Source: Pseudomonas sp.
GTDB lineage: Bacteria > Pseudomonadota > Gammaproteobacteria > Pseudomonadales > Pseudomonadaceae
NCBI GenBank assembly: GCA_030699825.1
Contig: JAUYKV010000022.1
Coordinates: 1-54,456, forward strand
DNA: 54,456 nt
Direction: 5' to 3'
Part shown: positions 23,131 through 33,507 of the stretch, one piece after another
Layout: each line of letters starts with the position of its first letter
How positions within the stretch are numbered: the stretch's first letter is position 1
The notes under the pieces: model-generated
Seen by the model: the letters and a program-made list of their open reading frames with translations, nothing else
Told to the model about the DNA's origin: nothing
The model's database searches: none
Program-made: the position numbers and the translations under genes

Positions 23131-26007
23131 ATGCTCGAGTTGAATGTCACGCAGATCCAGATGGGCCAGAGCGCCCCGGATAAACCGACGGCGCTGGCGC
23201 TGCTTGCCGATCGCCTGGTGCACGATGATTTGGTCGCGCCCGGCTATCTGGCCGGAATGCAGGCGCGCGAAGCGCAGGGTTCGACCTACCTGGGCCAGGG
23301 CATCGCGATTCCCCATGGCACCCCGGAAACCCGCGATCAGGTGCATAGCACCGGGGTGCGCCTGATCCAGTTCCCCGAGGGGGTGGACTGGGGCAATGGC
23401 CAGATGGTCTACCTGGCGATTGCCATCGCCGCCCGCTCGGATGAGCACCTGCGCCTGCTGCAATTGCTCACCCGTGCCCTCGGCGAAGGCGATCTCGCCC
23501 CGGCGTTGCGCGCGGCGCAGGAGCCCGAGGCGATAGTTGCGCTGCTGCAGGGCGCGCCGCAGGAACTGGCGCTGGACAGTCAACTGATCGGCCTGGGCGT
23601 GGCAGTCGAGGATTTCGACGAGCTGCTCTGGCAGGGCGCGCGTCTGCTGAAGAAGGCCGGTTGCGCCGAGTCCGGCTTCGCCAACAGCCTGGCCCAGGGT
23701 CAGCCGTTGCCGCTGGGCAACGGCCTGTGGTGGTTGCACAGCGATCAGGCCGTGCTCAGCCCCGGCCTGGCGTTCGTCACCCCGGCGCAACCGCTCGACT
23801 ATCGGGGCCAGCCATTGACCGGCCTGTTCTGCCTGGCCAGCCTCGGCGAGGCACATCGGCAATTGCTCGAGCGCCTCTGTGATCTGCTGATCGAGGGCCG
23901 CGCTGCGGCCTTCAGCCAGGCTACCAGCAGCCGCAAAGTGCTCGAGGCCCTGGGCGGTGAAGTGCCCGCCGACTGGCCGATGTGCTCGGTGGTGCTGGCC
24001 AATACTCATGGTTTGCATGCCCGCCCGGCCAAGGCCTTGAGCGAAATCGCCCTGGCTTTTGCCGGCGAGGTGCGCGTGCGTCTGGCCGGTGAGGCGGGCG
24101 CCGGGGTGTCGGTCAAGAGCCTGAGCAAGCTGTTGGCGCTGGGCGCACGGCGCGGTCAGGAACTGCAGTTCAGCGCCGAACCGGCGATCGCCGACGAAGT
24201 GCTGCCGGCCCTGGAAGCCGCGGTGCTGGCGGGCTTGGGCGAAAGCATCGAGCCCTTGCCGCTGGCCGAGACCGGGGCGTCGGTCGGCGCTGCGGTAACT
24301 GTCAGTGAAGCGCCCAAGCTACAAGCGCCGGCTGCAGGCGCGCGTCTGCAGGCGGTGGCCGCGGCGCCCGGTATCGCCATCGGCCCGGCGCTGGTGCGGG
24401 TGCCGCCGGTGCTCGATTACCCGCAGCAAGGCCAGGGTGCGGCCCTGGAGCAACAACGCCTGAGCGCGGCGCTGGAGCAGGTCGGCGCCGACATTCAGCG
24501 TGTGGTCGAGGTCACGGCCGAAGCCAATATCCGCGAGATTTTCATCACCCACCAGGCGATGCTGCGCGACCCGGCCCTGGGCGAGGACGTGGCCGCGCGC
24601 CTGGGCGAAGGGCTCAGTGCCGAGGCGGCCTGGGCTGGCGAGATCGAGACGGCCGCCGCCCAGCAGGAAGCCTTGCATGATGCGCTGCTGGCCGAGCGCG
24701 CCGCCGATCTGCGCGACATCGGCCGCCGCGTGCTGGCCCGGCTGTGTGGCGTCGAGGCGCCGCGCGAGCCGGACGAACCCTACATTCTGGTGATGGACGA
24801 AGTGGCGCCGTCGGATGTCGCCAGCCTCAATCGCCAGCGCGTGGCCGGTATCCTCACCGCGCGCGGTGGCGCCACCGCGCACAGTGCGATCATCGCCCGC
24901 GCGCTGGGCATCCCGGCGGTGGTGGGGGCCGGGGCGGCGGTCCTGGCGTTGGCCCAGGGCACTGTGCTGTTGCTCGATGGCGATCACGGCCTGCTCCGCG
25001 TGGCGCCCGATCAGCAGACCCTGGAGCTGGCCTTGCGCCAGCGCGAGGCCAGCGAAGCCCGCCGCGAGCGCGCCCATGCCGAGCGCATGCAGCCGGCGGT
25101 AACCCGCGACGGTCATCATCTGGAAGTGGCGGCCAATATCGGCGCCAGCGCTCAAGCCGCCGCGGCGGTCGAGCTGGGTGGCGAAGCGATCGGCCTGCTG
25201 CGCACCGAGCTGGTGTTCATGGATCACGCCCAGGCGCCGAACCAGGCGACCCAGGAGCTCGAGTACCGCCGTGTACTCGACGCCCTCGACGGGCGACCGC
25301 TGGTGGTGCGCACCCTGGATGTCGGTGGCGACAAGCCGCTGCCTTACTGGCCGATGCCGGCGGAGGTGAACCCCTTCCTCGGCGTGCGCGGCATCCGCCT
25401 CAGCCTGCAGCGCCCGGAGATCCTGGAAACCCAGTTGCGCGCCTTGCTCGCCGCGGCCGAGGGCCGGCCGCTGCGGATCATGTTCCCGATGGTCTGCTGC
25501 GTCGAGGAGTGGCGCACCGCGCGCGACATGGCGCTGCGCTTGCGCGAAGAGATTCCGCTGGCCGACCTGCAGCTGGGGATCATGGTCGAGGTGCCCTCGG
25601 CGGCGCTGCTGGCACCGGTGCTGGCGCGCGAGGTGGACTTCTTCAGCATCGGCACCAACGACCTGACCCAGTACACCCTGGCCATCGACCGCGACCACCC
25701 GACCCTGTCGGCCCAGGCCGACGGCCTGCACCCATCGGTGCTGCGCCTGATCGGCATGACCGTCGAGGCCGCCCACGCCCATGGCAAGTGGGTCGGGGTG
25801 TGCGGCGAACTGGCCTGCGACATGCTCGCGGTGCCCCTGCTGGTCGGCCTGGGGGTGGACGAGTTGAGCGTGTCGGCGCGCAGCATCGCGCTGGTCAAGG
25901 CGCGGGTGCGTGAGCTGGATTTCAGCCAGAGCCAGCTGCTGGCCCGCCAGGCACTCGGCCTGGACAGCGCCGCGGCCGTGCGCGCCCTGGTGGAGGAGAT
26001 CGGCTGA
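23131..26007 (+). CDS. fruB: FruB, fused PTS EIIA(Fru)-HPr-Enzyme I
   Basis: 958 aa from ATG 23131; longer starts lack an SD. Three PTS modules lie in a row: EIIA with active His62 (IAIPHGTPE), HPr with active His296 (NTHGLHARPAKA), and Enzyme I with active His584 (GGATAHSAIIAR) and the PEP-binding barrel (FFSIGTNDLTQYTLAIDRDHP). It passes phosphate from PEP to FruA and so supplies the whole soluble PTS for fructose, as in other Pseudomonas. Its stop shares one base with the fruK start. Confidence 0.98.
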   Translation: MLELNVTQIQMGQSAPDKPTALALLADRLVHDDLVAPGYLAGMQAREAQGSTYLGQGIAIPHGTPETRDQVHSTGVRLIQFPEGVDWGNGQMVYLAIAIAARSDEHLRLLQLLTRALGEGDLAPALRAAQEPEAIVALLQGAPQELALDSQLIGLGVAVEDFDELLWQGARLLKKAGCAESGFANSLAQGQPLPLGNGLWWLHSDQAVLSPGLAFVTPAQPLDYRGQPLTGLFCLASLGEAHRQLLERLCDLLIEGRAAAFSQATSSRKVLEALGGEVPADWPMCSVVLANTHGLHARPAKALSEIALAFAGEVRVRLAGEAGAGVSVKSLSKLLALGARRGQELQFSAEPAIADEVLPALEAAVLAGLGESIEPLPLAETGASVGAAVTVSEAPKLQAPAAGARLQAVAAAPGIAIGPALVRVPPVLDYPQQGQGAALEQQRLSAALEQVGADIQRVVEVTAEANIREIFITHQAMLRDPALGEDVAARLGEGLSAEAAWAGEIETAAAQQEALHDALLAERAADLRDIGRRVLARLCGVEAPREPDEPYILVMDEVAPSDVASLNRQRVAGILTARGGATAHSAIIARALGIPAVVGAGAAVLALAQGTVLLLDGDHGLLRVAPDQQTLELALRQREASEARRERAHAERMQPAVTRDGHHLEVAANIGASAQAAAAVELGGEAIGLLRTELVFMDHAQAPNQATQELEYRRVLDALDGRPLVVRTLDVGGDKPLPYWPMPAEVNPFLGVRGIRLSLQRPEILETQLRALLAAAEGRPLRIMFPMVCCVEEWRTARDMALRLREEIPLADLQLGIMVEVPSAALLAPVLAREVDFFSIGTNDLTQYTLAIDRDHPTLSAQADGLHPSVLRLIGMTVEAAHAHGKWVGVCGELACDMLAVPLLVGLGVDELSVSARSIALVKARVRELDFSQSQLLARQALGLDSAAAVRALVEEIG

Positions 26008-26942
26008 TGGCGCGCATTCTGACCCTGACCCTGAACCCGGCACTGGACCTGACCGTGTCGCTCGAGACCCTGCAGCCCGGCACTGTCAATCGCAGCCTGG
26101 GGCTGCACAGTCACGCCGCCGGCAAGGGCCTGAACGTGGCCCAGGTGCTGGCCGACCTTGGCCACAAGGTCACGGTCAGCGGCTTTCTCGGGCTGGCCAA
26201 CGCCGCGCCTTTCGAGGCCCTGTTCGCCCGCCGCGGTTTCGTCGACGCCTTCGTCCGCGTGCCCGGGGAAACCCGCAGCAATATCAAATTGGCCGAGCGC
26301 GGCGGGCGGATCACCGATCTCAATGGTCCGGGGCCACAGGTCGGGGCGGCGCACCAGGCCGAGTTGCTCGAGGAGCTGGAGCGGATCGTGGCCGGCCACG
26401 ACGCCATCGTGGTCGCCGGCAGCCTGCCGCAGGGCGTCAGCCCAGAGTGGTTCGCCGCGCTGCTGCGCCGGCTGCAGGCATTCGGTCTGCCGCTGGCGCT
26501 GGACAGCAGTGGCGCGGCGTTGCGCGCCGGGCTGGCCGTGGCGCCCTGGCTGATCAAGCCCAACGAGGAGGAACTGGCCGATGCCTGCGGTTTGTGGTCG
26601 TCCACCGCGGCCGATCTGCAGGCCGCGGCGCTGCGCCTGCGCACCGCGGGCGTCGAGCATGTGCTGCTGTCGCGCGGCGCCGAGGGCGTCTACTGGTTCG
26701 GCCCGGACATTGCGCTGCAGGCGCGGCCGCCGCAGGTCGCGGTGGTCAGTACGGTGGGCGCCGGCGACTCGCTGCTCGCCGCCACCCTGCACGGCCTGCT
26801 GACTGGCTGGCCGGCCGAACGCACCTTGCGCCTGGCCACCGCGATTGCTGCGCAGGCAGTCACCCAGCTCGGTTTCGGTATTCACGACAGGGAACAACTG
26901 GCGCGCCTGGAAGCGGGCGTGGCTGTCGCGGCCCTGGATTAA
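26007..26942 (+). CDS. fruK: 1-phosphofructokinase
   Basis: 311 aa, PfkB family. Start ILTLTLNPALDLTVSLETLQPGTVNR, the sugar-binding GGKGLN-equivalent AAGKGLNVAQVLADLG, and the anion hole/catalytic Asp motif STVGAGDSLLAATLHG. It phosphorylates fructose 1-phosphate made by FruAB to fructose 1,6-bisphosphate. ATG 26007 overlaps the fruB stop (TGATG). Confidence 0.97.
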   Translation: MARILTLTLNPALDLTVSLETLQPGTVNRSLGLHSHAAGKGLNVAQVLADLGHKVTVSGFLGLANAAPFEALFARRGFVDAFVRVPGETRSNIKLAERGGRITDLNGPGPQVGAAHQAELLEELERIVAGHDAIVVAGSLPQGVSPEWFAALLRRLQAFGLPLALDSSGAALRAGLAVAPWLIKPNEEELADACGLWSSTAADLQAAALRLRTAGVEHVLLSRGAEGVYWFGPDIALQARPPQVAVVSTVGAGDSLLAATLHGLLTGWPAERTLRLATAIAAQAVTQLGFGIHDREQLARLEAGVAVAALD

Positions 26943-26983
26943 GAGCCGCGTCCCTGGATTAAAACAATAATGAGGTCATTTTC

Positions 26984-28720
26984 ATGAATCTGCTGATCGT
27001 CACCGCCTGCCCCAATGGCATGGTCACCAGCGTGCTCTGCTCGCGTTTACTGGAAGCCGCCGCCCAGCGTCTGGGTTGGACGAGCCGGGTCGAGGTGCAT
27101 GACCCCAAGGCGATAGGCTCGCCGCTGAGCGACGCCGATATCGCCGCCGCCGAACTGGTGGTGGTGGTCAAGACCGGCGACTTGTCGCTGCAACGCTTCG
27201 TCGGCAAACGTCTGGTGCAATCCACCCCGGCCGAAGCGCTGGCCGATCCGCAGCAGTTCCTGCTCGCCGCCGCCGAACACGCCGAGATCCTGCAGCAGGA
27301 TGCGCCCGCGCTCGCCGAGGCGACTGCCCGGCCACGCCTGGTCGCGGTGACCGCCTGCCCGACCGGGGTGGCGCACACCTTCATGGCCGCCGAGGCCCTG
27401 CAGCAGGCGGCCGAGCAGCTCGGCTACGAGCTGCAGGTGGAAACCCGCGGTTCGGTGGGCGCGCGCAACGTGCTGGATGACGCCGCCATCGCCGCCGCCG
27501 ACGTGGTGTTGCTGGCCGCCGATATCGAGGTGGAGACCGCCCGCTTCGCCGGCAAGAAGGTCTTTCGCTGCGGCACCGGTGTGGCCCTCAAACAGCCCCG
27601 CCAGACCCTCGAGCGCGCCCTGACCGAGGCGCAGCCCCTGGCCGGCGGCAGCCAGGGCGAGGCCGCGCAGTCCGGCCCCGCCGCCCAGGGCGGGGCGTAC
27701 AAGCATCTGCTCACCGGCGTGTCCTTCATGCTGCCGATGGTGGTGGCCGGCGGGCTGATGATCGCCCTGTCGTTCGTCTTCGGCATCGAGGCGTTCAAGG
27801 AGGAGGGCAGCCTGGCCGCCGCGCTGATGCAGATCGGCGGCGAGGCCGCGTTCAAACTGATGGTGCCGGTGCTGGCCGGCTATATCGCCTATTCGATCGC
27901 CGACCGTCCCGGCCTGGCGCCGGGGATGATCGGCGGCCTGCTCGCCAGCTCCCTGGGCGCGGGCTTTATCGGCGGCATCATCGCCGGCTTCCTCGCCGGC
28001 TACGCGGCCAAGGCCATCGCCCGCTGGGTGCAACTGCCGGCCAGTGTCGAGGCGCTGAAACCTATCCTGATCATCCCGCTGCTGGCCAGCCTGTTCACCG
28101 GTCTGGTGATGATCTATGTGGTCGGCAAGCCGGTGGCGGGCATGCTCGTCGGCTTGACCAGCTTTCTCGACAGCATGGGCAGCACCAACGCGATCCTGCT
28201 CGGCCTGCTGCTCGGCGGCATGATGTGCGTCGACCTCGGCGGGCCGATCAACAAGGCCGCCTACGCCTTCTCCGTCGGCCTGCTCGCGTCGCAGAGCTAC
28301 GCGCCCATGGCCGCGGTGATGGCCGCCGGCATGGTGCCGCCGATCGGCATGGCCATCGCCACCTTCATCGCCCGGCACAAGTTCGCCCAGAGCGAACGCG
28401 AAGCCGGCAAAGCGGCCGGGGTGCTGGGGCTGTGCTTTATCTCCGAAGGCGCGATCCCCTTCGCCGCCAAGGACCCGTTCCGGGTGATCCCGGCCAGCAT
28501 CGCCGGCGGAGCCCTGACCGGCGCGCTGTCGATGTACTTCGGTTGCAAACTGATGGCGCCCCACGGCGGCCTGTTCGTCCTGCTGATCCCCAATGCGATC
28601 AACCATGCGCTGCTCTATCTGCTGGCGATAGTCGCCGGCAGCCTGCTGACCGGGGTGGTGTATGCGCTGATCAAAAGAGGCGAGGCGGTGGAGCTGGTGG
28701 TTGCGGGGGAGAAGGCGTAG
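26984..28720 (+). CDS. fruA: FruA, fructose-specific PTS EIIB'BC permease
   Basis: 578 aa. Two IIB domains in tandem: an N-terminal B' (VTACPNGMVTSVLCSRL, Cys9) in which the downstream motif is degenerate, and the active B (VTACPTGVAHTFMAAEAL, phosphorylated Cys125). The IIC membrane domain (about 230-570) follows, with FISEGAIPFAAKDPFRVIP and CVDLGGPINKAAY. It imports fructose as fructose 1-phosphate. It lies 41 bp behind fruK. No clear terminator follows; repeat E begins soon after. Confidence 0.97.
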   Translation: MNLLIVTACPNGMVTSVLCSRLLEAAAQRLGWTSRVEVHDPKAIGSPLSDADIAAAELVVVVKTGDLSLQRFVGKRLVQSTPAEALADPQQFLLAAAEHAEILQQDAPALAEATARPRLVAVTACPTGVAHTFMAAEALQQAAEQLGYELQVETRGSVGARNVLDDAAIAAADVVLLAADIEVETARFAGKKVFRCGTGVALKQPRQTLERALTEAQPLAGGSQGEAAQSGPAAQGGAYKHLLTGVSFMLPMVVAGGLMIALSFVFGIEAFKEEGSLAAALMQIGGEAAFKLMVPVLAGYIAYSIADRPGLAPGMIGGLLASSLGAGFIGGIIAGFLAGYAAKAIARWVQLPASVEALKPILIIPLLASLFTGLVMIYVVGKPVAGMLVGLTSFLDSMGSTNAILLGLLLGGMMCVDLGGPINKAAYAFSVGLLASQSYAPMAAVMAAGMVPPIGMAIATFIARHKFAQSEREAGKAAGVLGLCFISEGAIPFAAKDPFRVIPASIAGGALTGALSMYFGCKLMAPHGGLFVLLIPNAINHALLYLLAIVAGSLLTGVVYALIKRGEAVELVVAGEKA

Positions 28721-28742
28721 TGGGGCTGTAAATGATCGCTCT

Positions 28743-28866
28743 GTACTGGCGGAGATTTTGCGGCAGGCCGAGATCGCTGCCCCTCACCCCAGCCCTCTCC
28801 CCGGAGGGTAGAGGGAGCCGACCGCGTGAAGCCGATGATTGCAGTCTGTCTGCTGGCTCTTAGCCA
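28743..28866 (+). pseudogene. Displaced tail of the DUF559 gene with a family E repeat
   Basis: TGGCGGAGATTTTGCGGCAGGC.GAGAT.GCTGCCCCTCACCCCAGCCC matches the 3' end of the gene at 29385-29450 together with its CCGGAGGGTAGAGGGAGCCGA and GTGAAGCCGAT..TTGCAGTCTG flank. No upstream coding part is present. The rest of 28867-29050 holds only further CCCTCTCC/GGAGAGGG hairpin pieces. Confidence 0.75.
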
Positions 28867-29050
28867 GGCCCTATCACCGAAGGGATGATTGCTCGCCTAT
28901 ATTGGTGACTGGCTATGATCTTTGTGGCGCGTACAAATCAGTCCCCTCTCCCCTCCGGGGAGACGACTGCATGGATGCAGGAGGTAGGGCGACGCCGGAT
29001 GCTAAAGCCGAGGGCTAGGGTGAGGGGAGAATTTCACACGGAGGTGAAGC

Positions 29051-29449
29051 ATGCCCAAGGGCATTCAGCGGCCGACAGCCGAGCAACGCGAATTTGCCAA
29101 GCAACTGCGTCATGAGCTGACCGACTGCGAGCGGTTGCTCTGGCAATATTTGAGAAATCGCCAGCTCGGCGGTTTCAAGTTTCGCCGGCAATATCCCTTG
29201 CCGCCCTACGTGCTGGATTTCTATTGTGCAGAGCTGGGGTTGGCGGTCGAGCTGGATGGTGGGCAGCATTTCAGCGATCAGGCTTTGCGCCGGGATGCCG
29301 AGCGCAGTCGCTATCTGGGTGGCCGCGGGATTCGGGTGATTCGCTTCAGCAACAGGGAGGTGTTGGTGCAGATGCCTGAGCTGTTGGCGGAGATTTTGCG
29401 GCAGGCTGAGATAGCTGCCCCTCACCCCAGCCCTCTCCCCGGAGGGTAG
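29051..29449 (+). CDS. DUF559 (Vsr-like endonuclease fold) protein
   Basis: 132 aa. QREFAKQLRHELTDCERLLWQYLRNRQLGGFKFRRQYPLPPYVLDFYCAELGLAVELDGGQHF..RDAERSRYLGGRGIRVIRFSNREV is the complete DUF559 domain, with the predicted nuclease residues in VLDFYCAE and ELDGGQH. Relatives are common single genes with unknown targets. The last 11 residues (PHPSPLPGG) are encoded by a family E repeat, which also supplies the stop. A partial second copy follows directly. Confidence 0.85.
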   Translation: MPKGIQRPTAEQREFAKQLRHELTDCERLLWQYLRNRQLGGFKFRRQYPLPPYVLDFYCAELGLAVELDGGQHFSDQALRRDAERSRYLGGRGIRVIRFSNREVLVQMPELLAEILRQAEIAAPHPSPLPGG

Positions 29450-29484
29450 AGGGGGCCGATCGTGTGAAGCCGATAGCTGCAATC

Positions 29485-29695
29485 TGGTGGGCAGCATTTC
29501 AGCGATCAGGCTTTGCGCCGGGATGCCGAGCGCAGTCGCTATCTGGGTGGCCGCGGGATTCGGGTGATTCGCTTCAGCAACCGGGAGGTGTTGGCGCAGA
29601 TGCCCGAGCTGCTGGCGGAGATATTGCGGCAGGCTGAAATCGCTGCCCCTCACCCCAGCCCTCTCCTCGGAGGGGCGAGGGAGCCGATCGTGTGA
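29485..29695 (+). pseudogene. Tandem partial duplicate of the DUF559 gene
   Basis: Repeats 29257-29460 at a spacing of 228 bp, from GGQHFSDQALRRDAERSRYLGGRGIRVIRFSNREVL through the repeat-encoded tail. The N-terminal half is missing and the first in-frame start would give 60 residues without the first nuclease motif. Confidence 0.85.
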
Positions 29696-29803
29696 AGCCG
29701 ATAATTGCAGTCTGTCCGTTGGCTCATAGCCAGGCCCCATCACCGTAGAGAGAGCCGATCAGTGTGTGCCTGCTAACCGTGATCTTTCCGTCACCGCCGA
29801 TCA

Positions 29804-29843
29804 GCCCCCTCTCCTTTTTAGGGAGAGGGCTGGGGTGAGGGTC
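29804..29843. repeat. Family E hairpin between the DUF559 copies and prfC
   Basis: CCCCCTCTCC-TTTTTA-GGGAGAGGGCTGGGGTGAGGG. It lies just past the prfC stop and may end transcripts coming from both sides. The same CCTCACCCCAGCCCTCTCC motif is at about 28783, 29421 and 29649. Confidence 0.8.
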
Positions 29844-29864
29844 GGATTTACCACCGACCACCCA

Positions 29865-31448
<1,584 letters not shown>

Positions 31449-31880
31449 TGTTGGGGGAACCCGTCGACTGATAGTCGGTCTGTCAAAAAAGGGAACGATT
31501 ATAACGGCAAACGGCCCTGCGCGCGGCGACCTGTAGTCAGGGTGGAAAAAGCGCAGTTTGCCGGGCTTTGTGCAGCATTTCGTGACGCTTTGTTTTGAAT
31601 CCGCAACGCCCCGCCAATCACTCGATAAAACACGGGTAAATACGACAATTTTTGATTGATCTAAGCTTCCCATGGTCCTAAAGTTCGCGGCCGAACGTCC
31701 ATGCTGGCAACGATCCATCCGGCTCAAGTACTGACGACGAGAGACCTCAGCAGGTACTCGGCGACATGCCTTGGGAAGTAGGCGAACCAAAGTGGGGAAA
31801 CTGATCAGGCGTTCGCGGCTTTGCTGACAAAGCCACCCCCTCATTCATCTTTGTGTGTTTTTGCCATTGGAGTCCCACGC
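31449..31880 (+). promoter_or_regulatory. Long prfC-speC intergenic region with possible leader RNA of speC
   Basis: 432 bp without a normal gene. It contains two small open frames in the speC direction: 31672-31734 (20 codons, begins MVLKFAAER) and 31766-31804 (12 codons, begins MPWEVGE). A 7-bp perfect hairpin GGCTTTG-CTGA-CAAAGCC lies at 31817-31834, close to the speC SD. Ornithine decarboxylase genes in enterobacteria are controlled by leader peptides, so a similar arrangement is possible, but neither small frame has a strong SD. Prediction only. Confidence 0.4.
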
Positions 31881-33044
31881 ATGCCGATCAAGGTCGAAGA
31901 TTATTACGCCCCCGCCACCTTTCAGAAAATGAAAGCGTTCGCCGACCAGCACGAAACCCCGTTCGTGGTGATCGATACAGCAACCATCGACAAGGCCTAC
32001 GATGACCTGCGCGCTGGTTTCGATTTCGCCAAGGTCTACTACGCGGTGAAAGCCAACCCGGCGGTCGAGATCATCGAGTTGCTCAAGGACAAGGGCTCGA
32101 ACTTCGACATCGCCTCGATCTACGAGCTGGAGAGGGTGATGGGCTGTGGCGTAGGTCCCGAGCGCATCAGCTACGGCAACACGATCAAGAAAGCCAAGGA
32201 CATCCGCCTGTTCTTCGAGAAGGGCGTGCGCATGTTCGCCACCGACTCGGAAGCCGACTTGCGCAATATCGCCAAGGCCGCGCCGGGCTCGAAAATCTAT
32301 GTGCGCATCCTCACCGAAGGCTCGACCACGGCCGATTGGCCACTGTCGCGCAAATTCGGTTGCCAGACCGACATGGCCATGGACCTGCTGATCCTCGCCC
32401 GCCAACTGGGCCTGGTGCCCTACGGCGTATCCTTCCATGTCGGTTCGCAGCAGCGCGATATTTCCGTCTGGGACGCGGCCATTGCCAAGGTCAAGGTGAT
32501 CTTCGAGCGGCTCAAGGAAGAAGACGGCATCGAGCTGAAGATGATCAACATGGGTGGCGGCTTCCCGGCCAACTACATCACCCGCACCAACAGCCTGGAA
32601 ACCTACGCCGAGGAAATCATCCGCTTCCTCAAGGACGATTTCGGCGATGATCTGCCGGAAATCATCCTCGAGCCGGGCCGCTCGTTGATCTCCAACGCCG
32701 GCATCCTGGTCAGCGAAGTGGTGCTGGTCGCGCGCAAGTCGCGTACCGCCGTGGAGCGCTGGGTGTATACCGACGTCGGCTTGTTCAGCGGCCTGATCGA
32801 AACCATGGGCGAGGCGATCAAGTTCCCCATCTACACCGAGAAGAAAGGCGAGATGGAAGAAGTGGTGATCGCCGGTCCGACCTGCGACAGCGCCGACATC
32901 ATGTACGAGAACTACAAGTACGGCCTGCCGCTCAACCTGGCGAGTGGCGACCGCCTGTACTGGCTGTCCACCGGCGCCTACACCACCAGCTACAGCGCGG
33001 TGGAATTCAACGGCTTCCCGCCGCTGAAGGCTTACTACCTGTAA
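31881..33044 (+). CDS. speC: Ornithine decarboxylase (PLP, alanine-racemase fold)
   Basis: 387 aa from ATG 31881 with SD TTGGAG, the size of the P. aeruginosa enzyme. PLP lysine Lys57 in YYAVKANP, HVGSQ, the phosphate-binding GGGFP and EPGRSL, and catalytic Cys335 in GPTCDSAD are all present. It makes putrescine from ornithine. A long leader precedes it; a REP element and then a terminator (33276-33310) follow. Confidence 0.97.
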   Translation: MPIKVEDYYAPATFQKMKAFADQHETPFVVIDTATIDKAYDDLRAGFDFAKVYYAVKANPAVEIIELLKDKGSNFDIASIYELERVMGCGVGPERISYGNTIKKAKDIRLFFEKGVRMFATDSEADLRNIAKAAPGSKIYVRILTEGSTTADWPLSRKFGCQTDMAMDLLILARQLGLVPYGVSFHVGSQQRDISVWDAAIAKVKVIFERLKEEDGIELKMINMGGGFPANYITRTNSLETYAEEIIRFLKDDFGDDLPEIILEPGRSLISNAGILVSEVVLVARKSRTAVERWVYTDVGLFSGLIETMGEAIKFPIYTEKKGEMEEVVIAGPTCDSADIMYENYKYGLPLNLASGDRLYWLSTGAYTTSYSAVEFNGFPPLKAYYL

Positions 33045-33060
33045 ACAGCTCTTATAAAAC

Positions 33061-33184
33061 AACCCGTAGGTCATTGATTTTACGGGTTATAACGTTTTTT
33101 GTAGGAGCGGCTTTAGCCGCGAATTCTTCGATGCACAGCACAGCTTCGCGGCTAAAGCGGAACGCCGCCCGGCCGCTCCTACAG
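33061..33184. repeat. Family C repeat with AACCCGTA leader
   Basis: Starts AACCCGTAGGTCATTGATTTTACGGGTT (itself a hairpin). It continues GTAGGAGCGGCTTTAGCCGCGAATTC...GCTTCGCGGCTAAAGCGG and closes with CCGCTCCTAC. It is the same composite unit as 21839-21950. Confidence 0.88.
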
Positions 33185-33275
33185 ATGCTAGCGGGCCAGC
33201 AAGTTTGCTGCGCGACAGCGCTCCGTCGAAGATGGGGCGACTCCTCCTGCCGGTAACTCCCGTTGCGACGAGGAT

Positions 33276-33310
33276 GCCGCTCACTTGGCGCAAGTGAGCG
33301 GCATTTTTTT
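33276..33310 (+). terminator. Rho-independent terminator
   Basis: GCCGCTCACTTG-GCG-CAAGTGAGCGGC followed by ATTTTTTT: a 12-bp perfect stem with 3-base loop. It probably ends the speC transcript 230 bp after its stop. Confidence 0.92.
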
Positions 33311-33426
33311 GCGCGCCAGTTTTGCGCGTTTCCTGTGCATGGACCCCTTGTGGCCGTTCTGCCCAGATCAAACCTGCATATCCCCACCGCGAGTGACGCA
33401 CAGGAGCGCCAGCATTGCGCTTTTCT

Positions 33427-33449
33427 ATAATCGTAATGCAAACGATTAT
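33427..33449 (+). promoter_or_regulatory. Fur box upstream of the TonB receptor
   Basis: ATAATCGT-N7-ACGATTAT is a perfect inverted repeat. Its reverse complement TGATAATCGTTTGCATT fits the iron-box consensus (GATAATGATAATCATTATC type). It lies 58 bp before the receptor GTG, so iron-repressed expression is expected. Confidence 0.85.
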
Positions 33450-33507
33450 CAGATGATGTATCTTGCCGGCCCCTTGTTCCCGCGTAACCCGCAAAGGAGT
33501 CTGTCCC

